NCBI GenBank assembly: GCA_903875225.1
Contig: CAIQVJ010000019.1
Location: 102,217-166,216, forward strand
Source of the DNA: an uncultured Pseudomonadota bacterium
GTDB taxonomy: Bacteria > Myxococcota_A > UBA796 > SXON01
Direction of reading: 5' to 3'
Length of the DNA stretch: 64,000 bases
Below the pieces are notes generated by a model. The model was not told the origin of the DNA. It saw only the letters and a list, made by a program, of their open reading frames with translations, and did no database searches. The position numbers and the translations under genes are program-made. Below, piece after piece: positions 24,582-32,975 of this stretch (position 1 is the stretch's first letter; every line of letters starts with the position of its first letter).

Positions 24582-25033
24582 GTGCCACCGCCAGAGTCGT
24601 CGGAGTCGGTAGACGTTGCGGGCGCCGACGCAGGGTCAGGGGCGGGGGTGGGGGTCGGGTCCGCAGCAGGGGCCGGGTCGGCGCCGGGGGCCGGGTCGGC
24701 GGGGGCGGGCGCGGCATCCGCGGGAAAGGTCGGGTTCACCCGGGTGAGCCGCATCACCGTGTCGTCCGGGGCGGCGCGAGGGGGCACGGAGGGACGGTTG
24801 GGCTTGAGCCTGGAGACCTCGTCGCGTCGGCGCATCAGGTCGTCGCGTCGCTGGTCTGCCTCGGCGCGGGCGACCTCGGTGTTGAACGCGCGCCTCAGCT
24901 CGTCGGAGGCGCTGCGAACCTTGGCGTACATCCGACCTGCCTGCCGCATGAGCCCGGGGAGCTGGTCGACGTCAAAAAAGACGAGGATCAGCAGGCCGAT
25001 TACCGCGATTTCGCCGAGCGAGAGGTCGAACAC
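24578..25033 (-). CDS. tatB: TatA/TatB-family translocase subunit (TatB-like)
   Basis: 151 residues: a short N-terminal membrane helix (LGEIAVIGLLILVFF), the glycine-free hinge with LPGLMRQAGR typical of TatB, a long amphipathic helix to about residue 85, and a Pro/Ala/Asp-rich tail (ADPAPGADPAPAADP). Length and Asp rather than Gly/Pro features favour TatB over TatA. It binds the twin-arginine signal with TatC. The stop overlaps tatC by four bases. The amidotransferase gene starts downstream of tatB's promoter region on the same strand, 32 bp away, so it could be the upstream gene of one transcript. Confidence 0.9.
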   Translation of the reverse strand: MFDLSLGEIAVIGLLILVFFDVDQLPGLMRQAGRMYAKVRSASDELRRAFNTEVARAEADQRRDDLMRRRDEVSRLKPNRPSVPPRAAPDDTVMRLTRVNPTFPADAAPAPADPAPGADPAPAADPTPTPAPDPASAPATSTDSDDSGGGT

Positions 25034-25065
25034 GGGGCAGGACTATCCTCTCCGCGGGGCGGGCG

Positions 25066-25890
25066 TCAGCCCATCGCGAGTCGCAGATCGTCGCCGACCG
25101 CGAGGATGGTGCCCTCCGGCACCTCCTCCCACCGATCCTCGTCCCCGATCTGCTCGCTCGCGACGAGCAGGTGGTTCAGCCTGTCGCCCGGTCGCTTCTC
25201 CAAGAGGCAGATCCGGTCGGGCCAGGCACACGTGGAGGCGTCGCGGCACACCGTCTTCTGCGTTGCCATCCACAGTTCGCGACCGTACCGCTGGGCGACG
25301 AACAGGTGGCCGTCCGTGAGCAGGAAGTTGATCACCGGAGGCGGACATCCCGCCTCGACGGCGCGGGCGAGGAGGCGCGCGCGGGCATCGCGGAGCAGCG
25401 GGATGACCGCCTCCGCCGTGGGGGTCGACGAGAGGTCCACCCCGCCGGCGACGAGCTGCGAGAGGAGCCAGTGGAACAGCGTCTCGGTGTCCGTGGTGCC
25501 GAGGATGTTGTCCCGGAGCGCCGCCGGGAGGTCGGCCATCATCGACTCCCGGAGGGCCTCGAAGCCGAACAGCGTCCCGTTGTGGGCGAAGACCCAGCGC
25601 GCGCAGCGGAACGGGTGGGTGTTGTTCGGGGTCGGGTTGCCGACGGTGGCCCGGCGTACATGGGCGATCAGCGTGTGCGAGGCGAGGTGGGCGCTGGCGC
25701 GCCGAAAGCTCTCGGAGTCGCTCGCGCCCTGCTCGCTCTTCACCACCCAGGCCTGGCCGCCCTGGAACCAGGCGATCCCCCAGCCGTCCGGATGGGATCT
25801 CGCCTGCTCGGAGAGGGCGTTCTCGGCCTCCACGAGCGAGCGGTGAGCATGGGAGCGCACGGCGCTCTTGAAGCCGAAAAGGCGGCACAT
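25066..25890 (-). CDS. class II glutamine amidotransferase (YafJ/EgtC-like)
   Basis: 274 residues from ATG 25890, so that Cys2 is the N-terminal nucleophile after Met removal (MCRLFGFKS). Other Ntn-hydrolase features: SEQARSHPDGWGIAWF, HVRRATVG, NTHPFRCARWVFAHNGTLFG and GTTDTETLF. These are the class II glutaminase motifs. The synthase domain of purF/glmS-type enzymes is absent, so this is a stand-alone hydrolase of the YafJ/EgtC type. EgtC removes glutamate in ergothioneine synthesis, but EgtB and EgtD are not nearby. The substrate is unknown. It lies upstream of tatBC on the same strand and may share their transcript. Confidence 0.92.
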   Translation of the reverse strand: MCRLFGFKSAVRSHAHRSLVEAENALSEQARSHPDGWGIAWFQGGQAWVVKSEQGASDSESFRRASAHLASHTLIAHVRRATVGNPTPNNTHPFRCARWVFAHNGTLFGFEALRESMMADLPAALRDNILGTTDTETLFHWLLSQLVAGGVDLSSTPTAEAVIPLLRDARARLLARAVEAGCPPPVINFLLTDGHLFVAQRYGRELWMATQKTVCRDASTCAWPDRICLLEKRPGDRLNHLLVASEQIGDEDRWEEVPEGTILAVGDDLRLAMG

Positions 25891-25928
25891 GCCGGCTCTT
25901 GTATCGCGCGCCCACGGGGTCGTGGGGC

Positions 25929-27461
25929 CTATTTCTGGGGCGGGAGCTCCAGCAGCACCAGTCCGTCCTGGCGGGCCCGAACGGTGCAGCCCTCTGCTTT
26001 CAGCTCGTCGATCAGCGTGTCCGCCTCGCCCTGCAGCTCCCGCTCGTGTACCAGGATCTGGGTGACCCCCGCGGCGCGCGCACCGTCGATGTCCATGGGT
26101 GCGCCCTCGTTGTCGAGCACGGGCTCCCAGGCTGCGAAGCCGTCGAGCCAGGCGGGCCTCGGGTGCACCGCGAGGTTGTTGAAGTCGGGCGCCCAGGGCG
26201 AGTCCGCCTTGTCGAAGAGCTGGGCGTAGAGCAGGTAGCGGGCGCGGGGCCGCGAGGGGTTCATCACCCCGGGCGGCATCGTGATCGGGCCGGGGAGATC
26301 GAGCAGGATGGGCCCGCGAACCTGCTCGTACACGCGGCTCACGCCCGCTGGGGCGCCTGGCAGGATCGGCGCGATCGGGGAGAGCAGGTAGCCCTCCAGC
26401 CACGGCACGAGCGCGAGCCATGCCCACTTCGGGCGCTCGGAGGTGGCGCGGGAGACGAGCACCGCGAGCAGGAACAGCGTGCCTGCGTGCCAGCGGTACG
26501 GGAAACGCACGCTCTTCAGCACGGGGAGCCCGTACCAGGGCCCCCACCCGCTGCTCAGCAGCAGGGACAGCAGGATTCCGGCCACCAGCCAGGGGTTCCG
26601 CCGCGCCGCCAGCAGCGCGATCGCGGGCGCGGAGACACCGATCCAGGTGGTGATCGCGAACGGGTTGGAACCCGACCAGCCCGGCGCCTGGAACGCGGGC
26701 TGGAGGCCCATCGCGATGCGCACGGCGTCTGGCAGCGGTCGCGCGCTCGAGGCCATTCCGCCAAACGCCAGCAGCAGCGGGATCGCCCCGACCAGCCCGA
26801 GGAGCGACCACCAGGCCCGACGCTCGCGGAACCCCCACAGCGCTGCACCCGCGCAGGCCACCATGCCGAGGTACCAGCTCGTCAGGATGCAGACGAACAG
26901 GGCGATGGCGCTCGCCGTGCGCCGCCCGCTCACGACGCACCACACCCACAGGGGGAGCGCCCACCCGTCCGTACCCTCGACGATGCCCTCCACCGCGTAG
27001 CCGTGGAAGAACGGCGAGGCCCCGTAGAGCAGGGCGCCGCCGAGCGCCGGCACCGGTCTTGCGCCGAGCGCCGTGAGCGCCGCCCAGGTCACCCCCACCG
27101 TCGCGGTCCGGGCGAGCACCAGCGTGGACACGTACGCCCACACCGCGCCGTTTGCGCCCAACGCGGCGGCGAGCGCGTAGGCGGGCCACCCGACCCAGCC
27201 GTGCACCGGAGAGCTGTAGTAGAACGACATGCCCTTTGGCGCGGCGAGGTCGGTGCACCACGTAGGAAAACCTGGTTGATGCTGGATGAACCAGGAAATC
27301 CCCCACACCGAGGGGTACAGGTCGGTGAACGGGCTCCCGGGGATCTGTCCGCGCAGCAGGGCGGGGAGCAGGGGCCCCACGCCCCAGGCAAGCGCGACGC
27401 CGAGCACCGCGGCGAGCGTGCCGCGCGCGGGGGGGCTGCTGCTGGGCGACTGGCCGTTCAT
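25929..27461 (-). CDS. polytopic membrane protein, GT-C glycosyltransferase-like
   Basis: 510 residues with about ten predicted membrane helices, and a soluble C-terminal domain of about 130 residues (from GPILLDLPGPITMPPG onward). A first loop with acidic residues (PFTDLYPSVWGISWF) and the layout of many helices plus a periplasmic end resemble GT-C glycosyltransferases that use polyprenyl-phosphate sugars. No definitive DxD was located, so the enzymatic claim is weak. Adjacent on the same strand, 38 bp upstream of the amidotransferase, and divergent from cobT by only 24 bp. It may modify a cell-surface molecule. Confidence 0.75.
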   Translation of the reverse strand: MNGQSPSSSPPARGTLAAVLGVALAWGVGPLLPALLRGQIPGSPFTDLYPSVWGISWFIQHQPGFPTWCTDLAAPKGMSFYYSSPVHGWVGWPAYALAAALGANGAVWAYVSTLVLARTATVGVTWAALTALGARPVPALGGALLYGASPFFHGYAVEGIVEGTDGWALPLWVWCVVSGRRTASAIALFVCILTSWYLGMVACAGAALWGFRERRAWWSLLGLVGAIPLLLAFGGMASSARPLPDAVRIAMGLQPAFQAPGWSGSNPFAITTWIGVSAPAIALLAARRNPWLVAGILLSLLLSSGWGPWYGLPVLKSVRFPYRWHAGTLFLLAVLVSRATSERPKWAWLALVPWLEGYLLSPIAPILPGAPAGVSRVYEQVRGPILLDLPGPITMPPGVMNPSRPRARYLLYAQLFDKADSPWAPDFNNLAVHPRPAWLDGFAAWEPVLDNEGAPMDIDGARAAGVTQILVHERELQGEADTLIDELKAEGCTVRARQDGLVLLELPPQK

Positions 27462-27485
27462 CGACGCGGTTCATAAGCCGGCGCC

Positions 27486-28481
27486 ATGCACGACCCTGCT
27501 TTTCCTTCTCCCCGCCCCTGGTCCGAGACCGCCGCGAGCGAGGCGAGGGCCGCGTTCGACGGGACGACCGTCGCCGGTGGCAGCCTGGGGAAGCTGCGGG
27601 ACCTGGCGTGCTGGTGGGCCGGGTGCACCGGCGGGGTCTCCGCGCGGCGGCCTGCGCGGGCGCGGATCTGCCTGTTCGCTGCGGATCATGGGGTCGTGGC
27701 GAGGGGAGTGAGCAGGGACGGGGCCTCCAGCGCCCGGCGGATGCGCCAGGTGCTCGCGGGAGAGGCCGCGGTGGCGCGGTTGGCGCGAGAGGTCGGGGTG
27801 GAGCTGCTCGCCATCGACGTGGGGCTGTCTGAGCCGGTGCCGGACGCCATGGACCGGCGGGTCCGGGCGGGCACCGCCGACTTCACGGTCGAGCCCGCCA
27901 TGACCGTCGAGCAGGCGAGAGCCGCGATCGGGGTCGGGGTGCAGTGCGCCGCAGACGCCGCGCGGGAGGGCGTCGACGTGCTCGCCGTCGGGGAGATCGG
28001 GGTCGGTGCATCCACCGCCGCGGCTGCGGTGCTGAGCGCGGTCGCGGCCGTGCCCGGCAAGCTCGCGGCGGGCCGGGGTTCGGGCCTCGACGATGCCGGC
28101 CTCGCGCGCAAGGTGCGGGTGATCGACGATGGGATCCGGCTCCACCACCCCGGGCGGGCGGATGGGCTGGGTGTGCTCGCGGCCGTTGGCGGGCTGGAGA
28201 TCGCGGCCGTGGCGGGCATGTGCATCGGGGGAGCGGCGTTCGGGGTGCCGGTGGTGCTCGACGGGTTCGTCAGTACGGCCGGGGCGCTGATCGCCAGCGT
28301 GATCGAGCCCGGGTGCGTGGCGCACCTCCTGGTCGGCCACCGGTCGACGGAGAACGGCCACTGGGCGATGGCGCGCTACCTGCGCCGCGAGCCCGTGCTG
28401 GATCTCGACATGTCCGTCACCGAGGGAGTCGGCGCCCTCCTGGCGCTGCAGACCCTGCGGATGGCCGTGGCGATGGCGTGA
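27486..28481 (+). CDS. cobT: nicotinate-nucleotide--dimethylbenzimidazole phosphoribosyltransferase
   Basis: 331 residues with the CobT signatures GGSLGKLRDLA, LFAADHGVVARGVS, GEIGVGASTAAAAVL, GLEIAAVAGM, HRSTENGH and SVTEGVGALLAL with catalytic Glu313. CobT transfers ribose-phosphate from nicotinate mononucleotide to a lower-ligand base, such as dimethylbenzimidazole, to make the alpha-ribotide of cobalamin. It is the only cobalamin gene here, and no B12 riboswitch fits in the 24-bp upstream gap. It suggests salvage or remodelling, in line with a MeaB-type mutase system in the window. Confidence 0.95.
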   Translation: MHDPAFPSPRPWSETAASEARAAFDGTTVAGGSLGKLRDLACWWAGCTGGVSARRPARARICLFAADHGVVARGVSRDGASSARRMRQVLAGEAAVARLAREVGVELLAIDVGLSEPVPDAMDRRVRAGTADFTVEPAMTVEQARAAIGVGVQCAADAAREGVDVLAVGEIGVGASTAAAAVLSAVAAVPGKLAAGRGSGLDDAGLARKVRVIDDGIRLHHPGRADGLGVLAAVGGLEIAAVAGMCIGGAAFGVPVVLDGFVSTAGALIASVIEPGCVAHLLVGHRSTENGHWAMARYLRREPVLDLDMSVTEGVGALLALQTLRMAVAMA

Positions 28482-28503
28482 TCCCGCGCGCGACCCCGTG
28501 CGT

Positions 28504-29517
28504 TCACCCGGCGTGACCTCGCGCCGAATCCCGGTTCAGGTCCGCGAGTCGCATCCCCTCCCGGGTCCAGAACAAGGCGCCCAGCGTGCTCACCGGCACG
28601 AAGCTCACGGCCCAGAACACGATCGCGAAGGCCTGCGCCGGTGCGGGGTCCATGCCCCAGATGCGGAGCGCGTTCTCGATCGCGACGTGGAACACCCCGA
28701 AAAATCCGGGCGCCTGGGGGAGCGCCACGGTGACGGCGAGCGCCACGCTGGTAAAGCAGCCCGCGGCGAACGGGAGCGGGAGGCGGAAGGCGTGGAAGAG
28801 CAGGTAGATGCTCAACGACCCGTTGAACCAATGGAGCGCGGACAACCCCGCGGCCTGCCCCAGCAGACGGCGGTCCCGGATGCTCGCCAGCCCCGCCGTG
28901 AGGCCGTCGAACAGGGTCTGGAACTTCGCACCCAGGGGTCCCATCCGGCTCGTGAGCGCGGTGTAGATCGAGCGCGTGGCGGCCTCGTGGAACGCCATCC
29001 ACACAAAAACGGCGAAGCCCGCACCCGCCACCAGCCCGAAGGCGCTCCCGTACCACTGCAGATCGCCGATGAGGGCGTCGCTCTGGGTGCCCGCGAGCAG
29101 CACCGACATCGTCACCAGCACGGTCACCAGCCCCAGGATGTCCATCACCCGTTCGAGGATCGCGATCGTGACCAGCGGTGCGAAGGCCAGGCCGGTCTCG
29201 CGGGCACCGAGCCACGGGCGCGCGAAGTCTCCGGCGCGGAACGGCAGCACGACGTTCAGGCTCATCCCGATCACCGTGGCGACGAACAGGCGGTGAAACC
29301 TTGCGTCCGGGGCGATCGGCCGCAGCAGGATCTGCCAGCGCAGCGCGCGGATGAAGAACTCGGTGAACAGGACGGCCGCCGAGGCGATCACCCAGATGGG
29401 CTCCACGCCCTGCAGGGCCTCGCCCACAGCGCGCCAGTCCGCGCGCACGACGAACCAGACCGTGAAGCCGATGCTGACCACGAGGCCCGGGAGCATCCGG
29501 AGGATTCGGTCACGCAT
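28504..29517 (-). CDS. flippase-like / lysylphosphatidylglycerol synthase TM-region protein
   Basis: 337 residues from ATG 29517, chosen because longer starts run into the divergent kinase promoter region. About eight hydrophobic helices with the family's PGLVVSIGF, RALRWQILLRP, NVVLPFRAGDFARPWLG and ALPQAPGFFGVFH motifs place it in the UPF0104/AglD-like integral-membrane family (lysylphosphatidylglycerol synthase transmembrane part). Members without the soluble MprF domain, as here, are of unknown function; some act in lipid or glycan export. It converges with cobT, 22 bp apart. No ribosome-binding sequence is evident for this start. Confidence 0.88.
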   Translation of the reverse strand: MRDRILRMLPGLVVSIGFTVWFVVRADWRAVGEALQGVEPIWVIASAAVLFTEFFIRALRWQILLRPIAPDARFHRLFVATVIGMSLNVVLPFRAGDFARPWLGARETGLAFAPLVTIAILERVMDILGLVTVLVTMSVLLAGTQSDALIGDLQWYGSAFGLVAGAGFAVFVWMAFHEAATRSIYTALTSRMGPLGAKFQTLFDGLTAGLASIRDRRLLGQAAGLSALHWFNGSLSIYLLFHAFRLPLPFAAGCFTSVALAVTVALPQAPGFFGVFHVAIENALRIWGMDPAPAQAFAIVFWAVSFVPVSTLGALFWTREGMRLADLNRDSARGHAG

Positions 29518-29611
29518 TTCGGGAGGGTACCATCGATCGGGCCCGGGCACCCTGCCGGCTCCGAGCCCGAACCGCGGTTCCTTGATAGCCACGGCCGCTA
29601 GAGGAGTGTTC

Positions 29612-30610
29612 ATGCCCATCCACGCGGCTGGTCTCGGTAACGCAATCATGGACGCGCTCGTCCGCCTGGACGACGACGATGTGCTCGCCGAGCTCGGCCT
29701 CACACGCGGTCAGATGCACCCCGTGGACCACGACCGCTGGGAAGCCGTACACCAGCGGGTGGCTTCCCTCGGGGTCGAGGTCCACTCGGGCGGCAGCTGC
29801 GCCAACACCATGCAGACCATGGCGCTCCTGGGCGCGGACGTGCTGTACTGCGGCCAGATCGGCGATGATGCGCAGGGTCGGGCCTACGCGAGCGCGATGA
29901 CCGCGAACGTCGGCAAGCACCACCTGGTCGTCCACCCTTCGTTCAAGACCGGGAAGTGCCTCTCGCTCATCAGCCCGAAGGACGGGGAGCGCACGATGCT
30001 CACCGATCTCGGCGCCGCGGTGCACCTGCCTACGATCGGCGACTTCTCGGCACGGATCGCCGAGGCGAAGGTGCTCCACCTCACGGGCTACCTGTTCCTC
30101 GGCGGGCCCGTGCGCGAGGCCGCCTTCGAGGCCGTCGCAGCGGCGGCGCGCGCGGGCGTGCCCATCTCCCTCGACGTGGCGGACCCCTTCGTGGCGCGCA
30201 CGATCCGCGAGGACATCCTCGCGCTGTTCCGCGACCACGTGGACATCGCGTTCCTGAACCGCGAGGAGGCCGAGTTCGTCACGGGGCTCGAGCCCGAGGC
30301 CGCGCTCGAGGAGCTCTCCACCTACGTGGACACCGTGGTGGTCAAGCTCGGCAGCAAGGGCTCGCTCGTGCGCCGCAACGGCGTGACGGCGCGGATCCCG
30401 GTGTTCCCGGCGAGCGTGGCAGACACGACGGGGGCGGGGGACAGCTACGCGGGCGCGTTTCTCTACGGCTGGCTCCAGGGATGGACTCCCGCACAGTGCG
30501 GGGAGCTCGGCTCCCGCGTCGCGGCGCTCACTGTCGGGCAGGTGGGCGCGGTCGTCCGCGACCAGGCGGGCCTGATGGCTGTGCGCTCCCTCGTCGGCGG
30601 TGCGACGTGA
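29612..30610 (+). CDS. PfkB-family sugar/nucleoside kinase
   Basis: 332 residues with an excellent ribosome site (GAGGAG, 29601-29606). The PfkB pattern is complete: N-terminal GGSCANTMQTMALLGAD, GQIGDDAQGR, LHLTGYLF, and the anion-hole/catalytic DTTGAGD (271-277, base Asp277). PfkB kinases phosphorylate sugars or nucleosides; its sequence looks closer to adenosine-kinase-type members. It opens a five-gene coupled run: SIR2-like, FAH-family, membrane and gamma-glutamyltransferase genes. Kinases of nucleosides near a SIR2-like fold could point to NAD or nucleotide metabolism, but substrate assignment is inference. Confidence 0.92.
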   Translation: MPIHAAGLGNAIMDALVRLDDDDVLAELGLTRGQMHPVDHDRWEAVHQRVASLGVEVHSGGSCANTMQTMALLGADVLYCGQIGDDAQGRAYASAMTANVGKHHLVVHPSFKTGKCLSLISPKDGERTMLTDLGAAVHLPTIGDFSARIAEAKVLHLTGYLFLGGPVREAAFEAVAAAARAGVPISLDVADPFVARTIREDILALFRDHVDIAFLNREEAEFVTGLEPEAALEELSTYVDTVVVKLGSKGSLVRRNGVTARIPVFPASVADTTGAGDSYAGAFLYGWLQGWTPAQCGELGSRVAALTVGQVGAVVRDQAGLMAVRSLVGGAT

Positions 30611-31395
30611 GCCTGCCGATCGAGGTCATCGAGGCGGTCAAGGGCGGCAAGTGCCTCCTGTTCCTCGGCTCCCACTTCACCATGGAGGCGGCGGAGCTGG
30701 CCGGCCTGGAATACCCGGAGGCCAGGGACCTCTGCAAGGAGCTCGGCTGGAAGAAGCCCAAGCTCGCCATCGGCCAGAAGGCCAAGCCCGTGGTGCCCTC
30801 CCTGGAGGAAGGGTGCGCGATCTGGGAGCAGGCGCACGGCCGCGATGGTCTCGTGCAGAAGCTGCGAGCGACGCTCGACCCGGCGTGCGCGCCCTCGCCC
30901 GCCATGCTCACCGCCGTCTCGCGGTTCCCGCTCATCTTCTCGACCTGTGCGGACGAGCGGGTGGAGGCCGCCGCGAAGCAGCTTGGGCTTCCGCTGGACG
31001 TGATCGAGCGCGGCCAGAAGATCCCGGATGCAGACCCGGCCCGTCGAACCCTCGTCCGGCTTCGCGGCAGCTTCGCCCGACCGGAGACCTTGATGCTCAC
31101 CCCGGCGGATTTCCAGGCCCGCCAGCTTGGCCCCGACCAGCGCAAGCACCTGCGGACGCTCATCCGCAACAACGTCGTGTTCTTCGTCGGCTATCGCGCA
31201 GACGAGGAGGAGTTCGAGCGGCTGTTCGGCGAGCTCTCCGACGCCTACGGCGGGGAGCTGCCTCGCTGCCACCTCGCCTGCACCCAGGGCACCATCGACG
31301 ACTTCCTCTGGCAGAAGTGGGTGTGGCGTGGCCTCCTGTTGTTCCTCTCCGATCCCGGAGAGGCCATGCAGGAGCTGGAAGCCCGGCTGGCCTAG
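30607..31395 (+). CDS. SIR2-like protein with eroded NAD-binding motifs
   Basis: 262 residues, GTG start overlapping the kinase stop (GTGA). The layout follows SIR2-like (PF13289-type) proteins: GGKCLLFLGSHFTMEAAEL where GAGxS normally stands, FPLIFSTCADERVEAA in place of TTNYD, LVRLRGSF in place of K-H-G (catalytic His replaced by Arg), then LMLTPADF and NNVVFFVGYRADEEEF. The order and hydrophobic pattern are retained but all three diagnostic NAD and catalytic signatures are changed, so NADase activity is doubtful. SIR2-like proteins often act in phage defence, but here it is part of a metabolic-looking operon and has no TIR, STAND or argonaute partner. Confidence 0.8.
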   Translation: MSLPIEVIEAVKGGKCLLFLGSHFTMEAAELAGLEYPEARDLCKELGWKKPKLAIGQKAKPVVPSLEEGCAIWEQAHGRDGLVQKLRATLDPACAPSPAMLTAVSRFPLIFSTCADERVEAAAKQLGLPLDVIERGQKIPDADPARRTLVRLRGSFARPETLMLTPADFQARQLGPDQRKHLRTLIRNNVVFFVGYRADEEEFERLFGELSDAYGGELPRCHLACTQGTIDDFLWQKWVWRGLLLFLSDPGEAMQELEARLA

Positions 31396-31407
31396 TCGGG
31401 AGGATCC

Positions 31408-32049
31408 ATGGCCTACACCTTTACAGGCACGAAGATCGTGGCGATCGGCTCGAACTACCGCGACCACGCGGCCGAGATGGGCAAGCCCGTGCCCACGATC
31501 CCGAAGATCTTCCTCAAGGCCCCCAGCGCCGTGATCTACGACGGCGAGCCGATCGTGATCCCGCCGCGCACCGCCCGGGTGGATCACGAGGCCGAGCTCG
31601 CCGTGGTGATCGGGCAGCGCTGCTCGCGGGTGCCGCGGCACGCCGCCCTCGACGTCGTCGCGGGCTACACCATCTGCAACGACGTGACGGCCCGCGACTT
31701 CCAGAAGGAGGACGGCGTCTTCACCCGGGCGAAGGGCTTCGACAGCTTCTGCCCGCTCGGGCCGGTGCTGGCGCGGGGGCTCGACCCCGGCAATCTCGGG
31801 ATCCGCTGCCTGGTGAACGGGGTCGTACGTCAGGACAGCCGCACCGAACAGCTCGTGTTCGACGTCGCGACCCTGATCGCCTTCGTGAGCGACATCATGA
31901 CGCTCCTGCCCGGCGACGTCATCTCCACGGGCACGCCCGCCGGGGTGGGCCCCTTGCGCCCGGGTGACGTCGTCACCGTGGAGATCGAGGGGATCGGCAG
32001 GTTGTCCAACCCGGTGATCGCGCGGGACGACCGGGAAGTCGAGGCGTGA
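31408..32049 (+). CDS. fumarylacetoacetate hydrolase-family protein (YcgM/FAHD1-like)
   Basis: 213 residues with GGAGG at -5 to -9 of the ATG. FAH-fold signatures: IGSNYRDHAAEMG, KIFLKAPSAV, the metal ligands DHEAELAVVIG (Glu61, Glu63), GYTICNDVTARDFQ, GFDSFCPLG and DVISTGTPAGVG. The family uses Mg/Mn to hydrolyse C-C bonds of acylpyruvates or decarboxylate oxaloacetate, and some catalyse tautomerisation. At this length it is the FAHD1/YcgM type (acylpyruvase or oxaloacetate decarboxylase). It sits 12 bp after the SIR2-like gene and overlaps the next by GTGA. Confidence 0.93.
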   Translation: MAYTFTGTKIVAIGSNYRDHAAEMGKPVPTIPKIFLKAPSAVIYDGEPIVIPPRTARVDHEAELAVVIGQRCSRVPRHAALDVVAGYTICNDVTARDFQKEDGVFTRAKGFDSFCPLGPVLARGLDPGNLGIRCLVNGVVRQDSRTEQLVFDVATLIAFVSDIMTLLPGDVISTGTPAGVGPLRPGDVVTVEIEGIGRLSNPVIARDDREVEA

Positions 32050-32975
32050 CGCCCGAGGTCCTCATCAGCGAGGCCATCCGCAACGCGGTGCTCGCCGGCG
32101 TGCTCGGGCTCGGGCTCGGGTTCCTCGGGCACTTCCGGGGTGTGTACAGGTTCCTGCCGCTCGCGTTCCTCGCCGTGTGCGGCGTGCTCACCTACTACAA
32201 GATGCTCGACCGCGCCTGGGCGCTCGAGAGCCTGCGGCTCGATGCCGACTGGGTGACCGGCGCTCGGCTCATCGGATGGATGATGGTGAGCGGGCTCGGG
32301 CTGGTGCGGCTCACGGGGTGGCCGGCGACGGTCGCGGTGGGCGCCATCCTCGGCGATCGGTTCGCTGCGCTGGGCCTCGTGAGCGGGGAGCCCGACCCGG
32401 CTCGACGAGCCCGACTGGTGCTCGCGGCGAGCGGCGCCTCGCTGCTCGGGCTGACCGGGGGGCCGGCGGTCCTGGTCCTGGGCTGGGGCGGGTGGCGGAC
32501 CGTGGCGCTCGGGCTCGTGCTCGCCACGGTCGGCTGGGTCGGCGCGCCAGTCGCCAACGTCGTCCGCGAGGCGGGCAAGCCCGCGACGGCGCTGCTGGCC
32601 GGGCTCGCAGGGGCGACGGCCGTGGCGGCAGCCTGGGTGATGATCGTGGGAGGCACCGCCGAGCAGCTTGCCCTGGGGCTGGAGCAGGTGCCGCTGTTCC
32701 TCCCCCGCGCCTGGCGCGCGGTGGTCTGCTTCGCCGGCATCCTCCTGGGAGTCCTCTCCGACGAGGGGACGGGCGCGATGCTCGCCCGCGCCACGCTCGA
32801 TCGCGGGCTGGACCTCATGACGAACGTACCGAAGGACGTGATCCGGGCCGGGCTGGCCGTCGGTGGCGGCCTGCCGCTCCTCTTCCTCACGCGCAGCCGG
32901 CTTCGGGTGGGGATCCCGCTGTGGGCGCTCCAGGTGGTCCTCGTGATCCTCTGGGCGCAGTGGGGAGTGGCGTGA
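32046..32975 (+). CDS. polytopic membrane protein, unknown
   Basis: 309 residues, GTG start overlapping the FAH stop (GTGA). About seven hydrophobic helices, very rich in Leu, Gly, Ala and Val (LAGVLGLGLGFLGHF, GLTGGPAVLVLGWGG, LLAGLAGATAVAAAWV). The repeat of similar helix pairs suggests an internal duplication. No transporter signature or conserved charged pair was found. The next gene overlaps it by four bases (GTGA at 32972-32975). Possibly a permease or carrier for the products of the soluble enzymes in the operon, but that is inference from position only. Confidence 0.78.
   Translation: MTPEVLISEAIRNAVLAGVLGLGLGFLGHFRGVYRFLPLAFLAVCGVLTYYKMLDRAWALESLRLDADWVTGARLIGWMMVSGLGLVRLTGWPATVAVGAILGDRFAALGLVSGEPDPARRARLVLAASGASLLGLTGGPAVLVLGWGGWRTVALGLVLATVGWVGAPVANVVREAGKPATALLAGLAGATAVAAAWVMIVGGTAEQLALGLEQVPLFLPRAWRAVVCFAGILLGVLSDEGTGAMLARATLDRGLDLMTNVPKDVIRAGLAVGGGLPLLFLTRSRLRVGIPLWALQVVLVILWAQWGVA

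Noticed and set aside
27462..27485. Cobalamin riboswitch upstream of cobT
   Set aside because: Only 24 bp separates the divergent starts, too short for the roughly 200-nt element.
30607..31395. A defence island around the SIR2-like gene
   Set aside because: Neighbours are metabolic enzymes; no STAND, TIR, argonaute, restriction or toxin gene is linked, so a defence role is not claimed.
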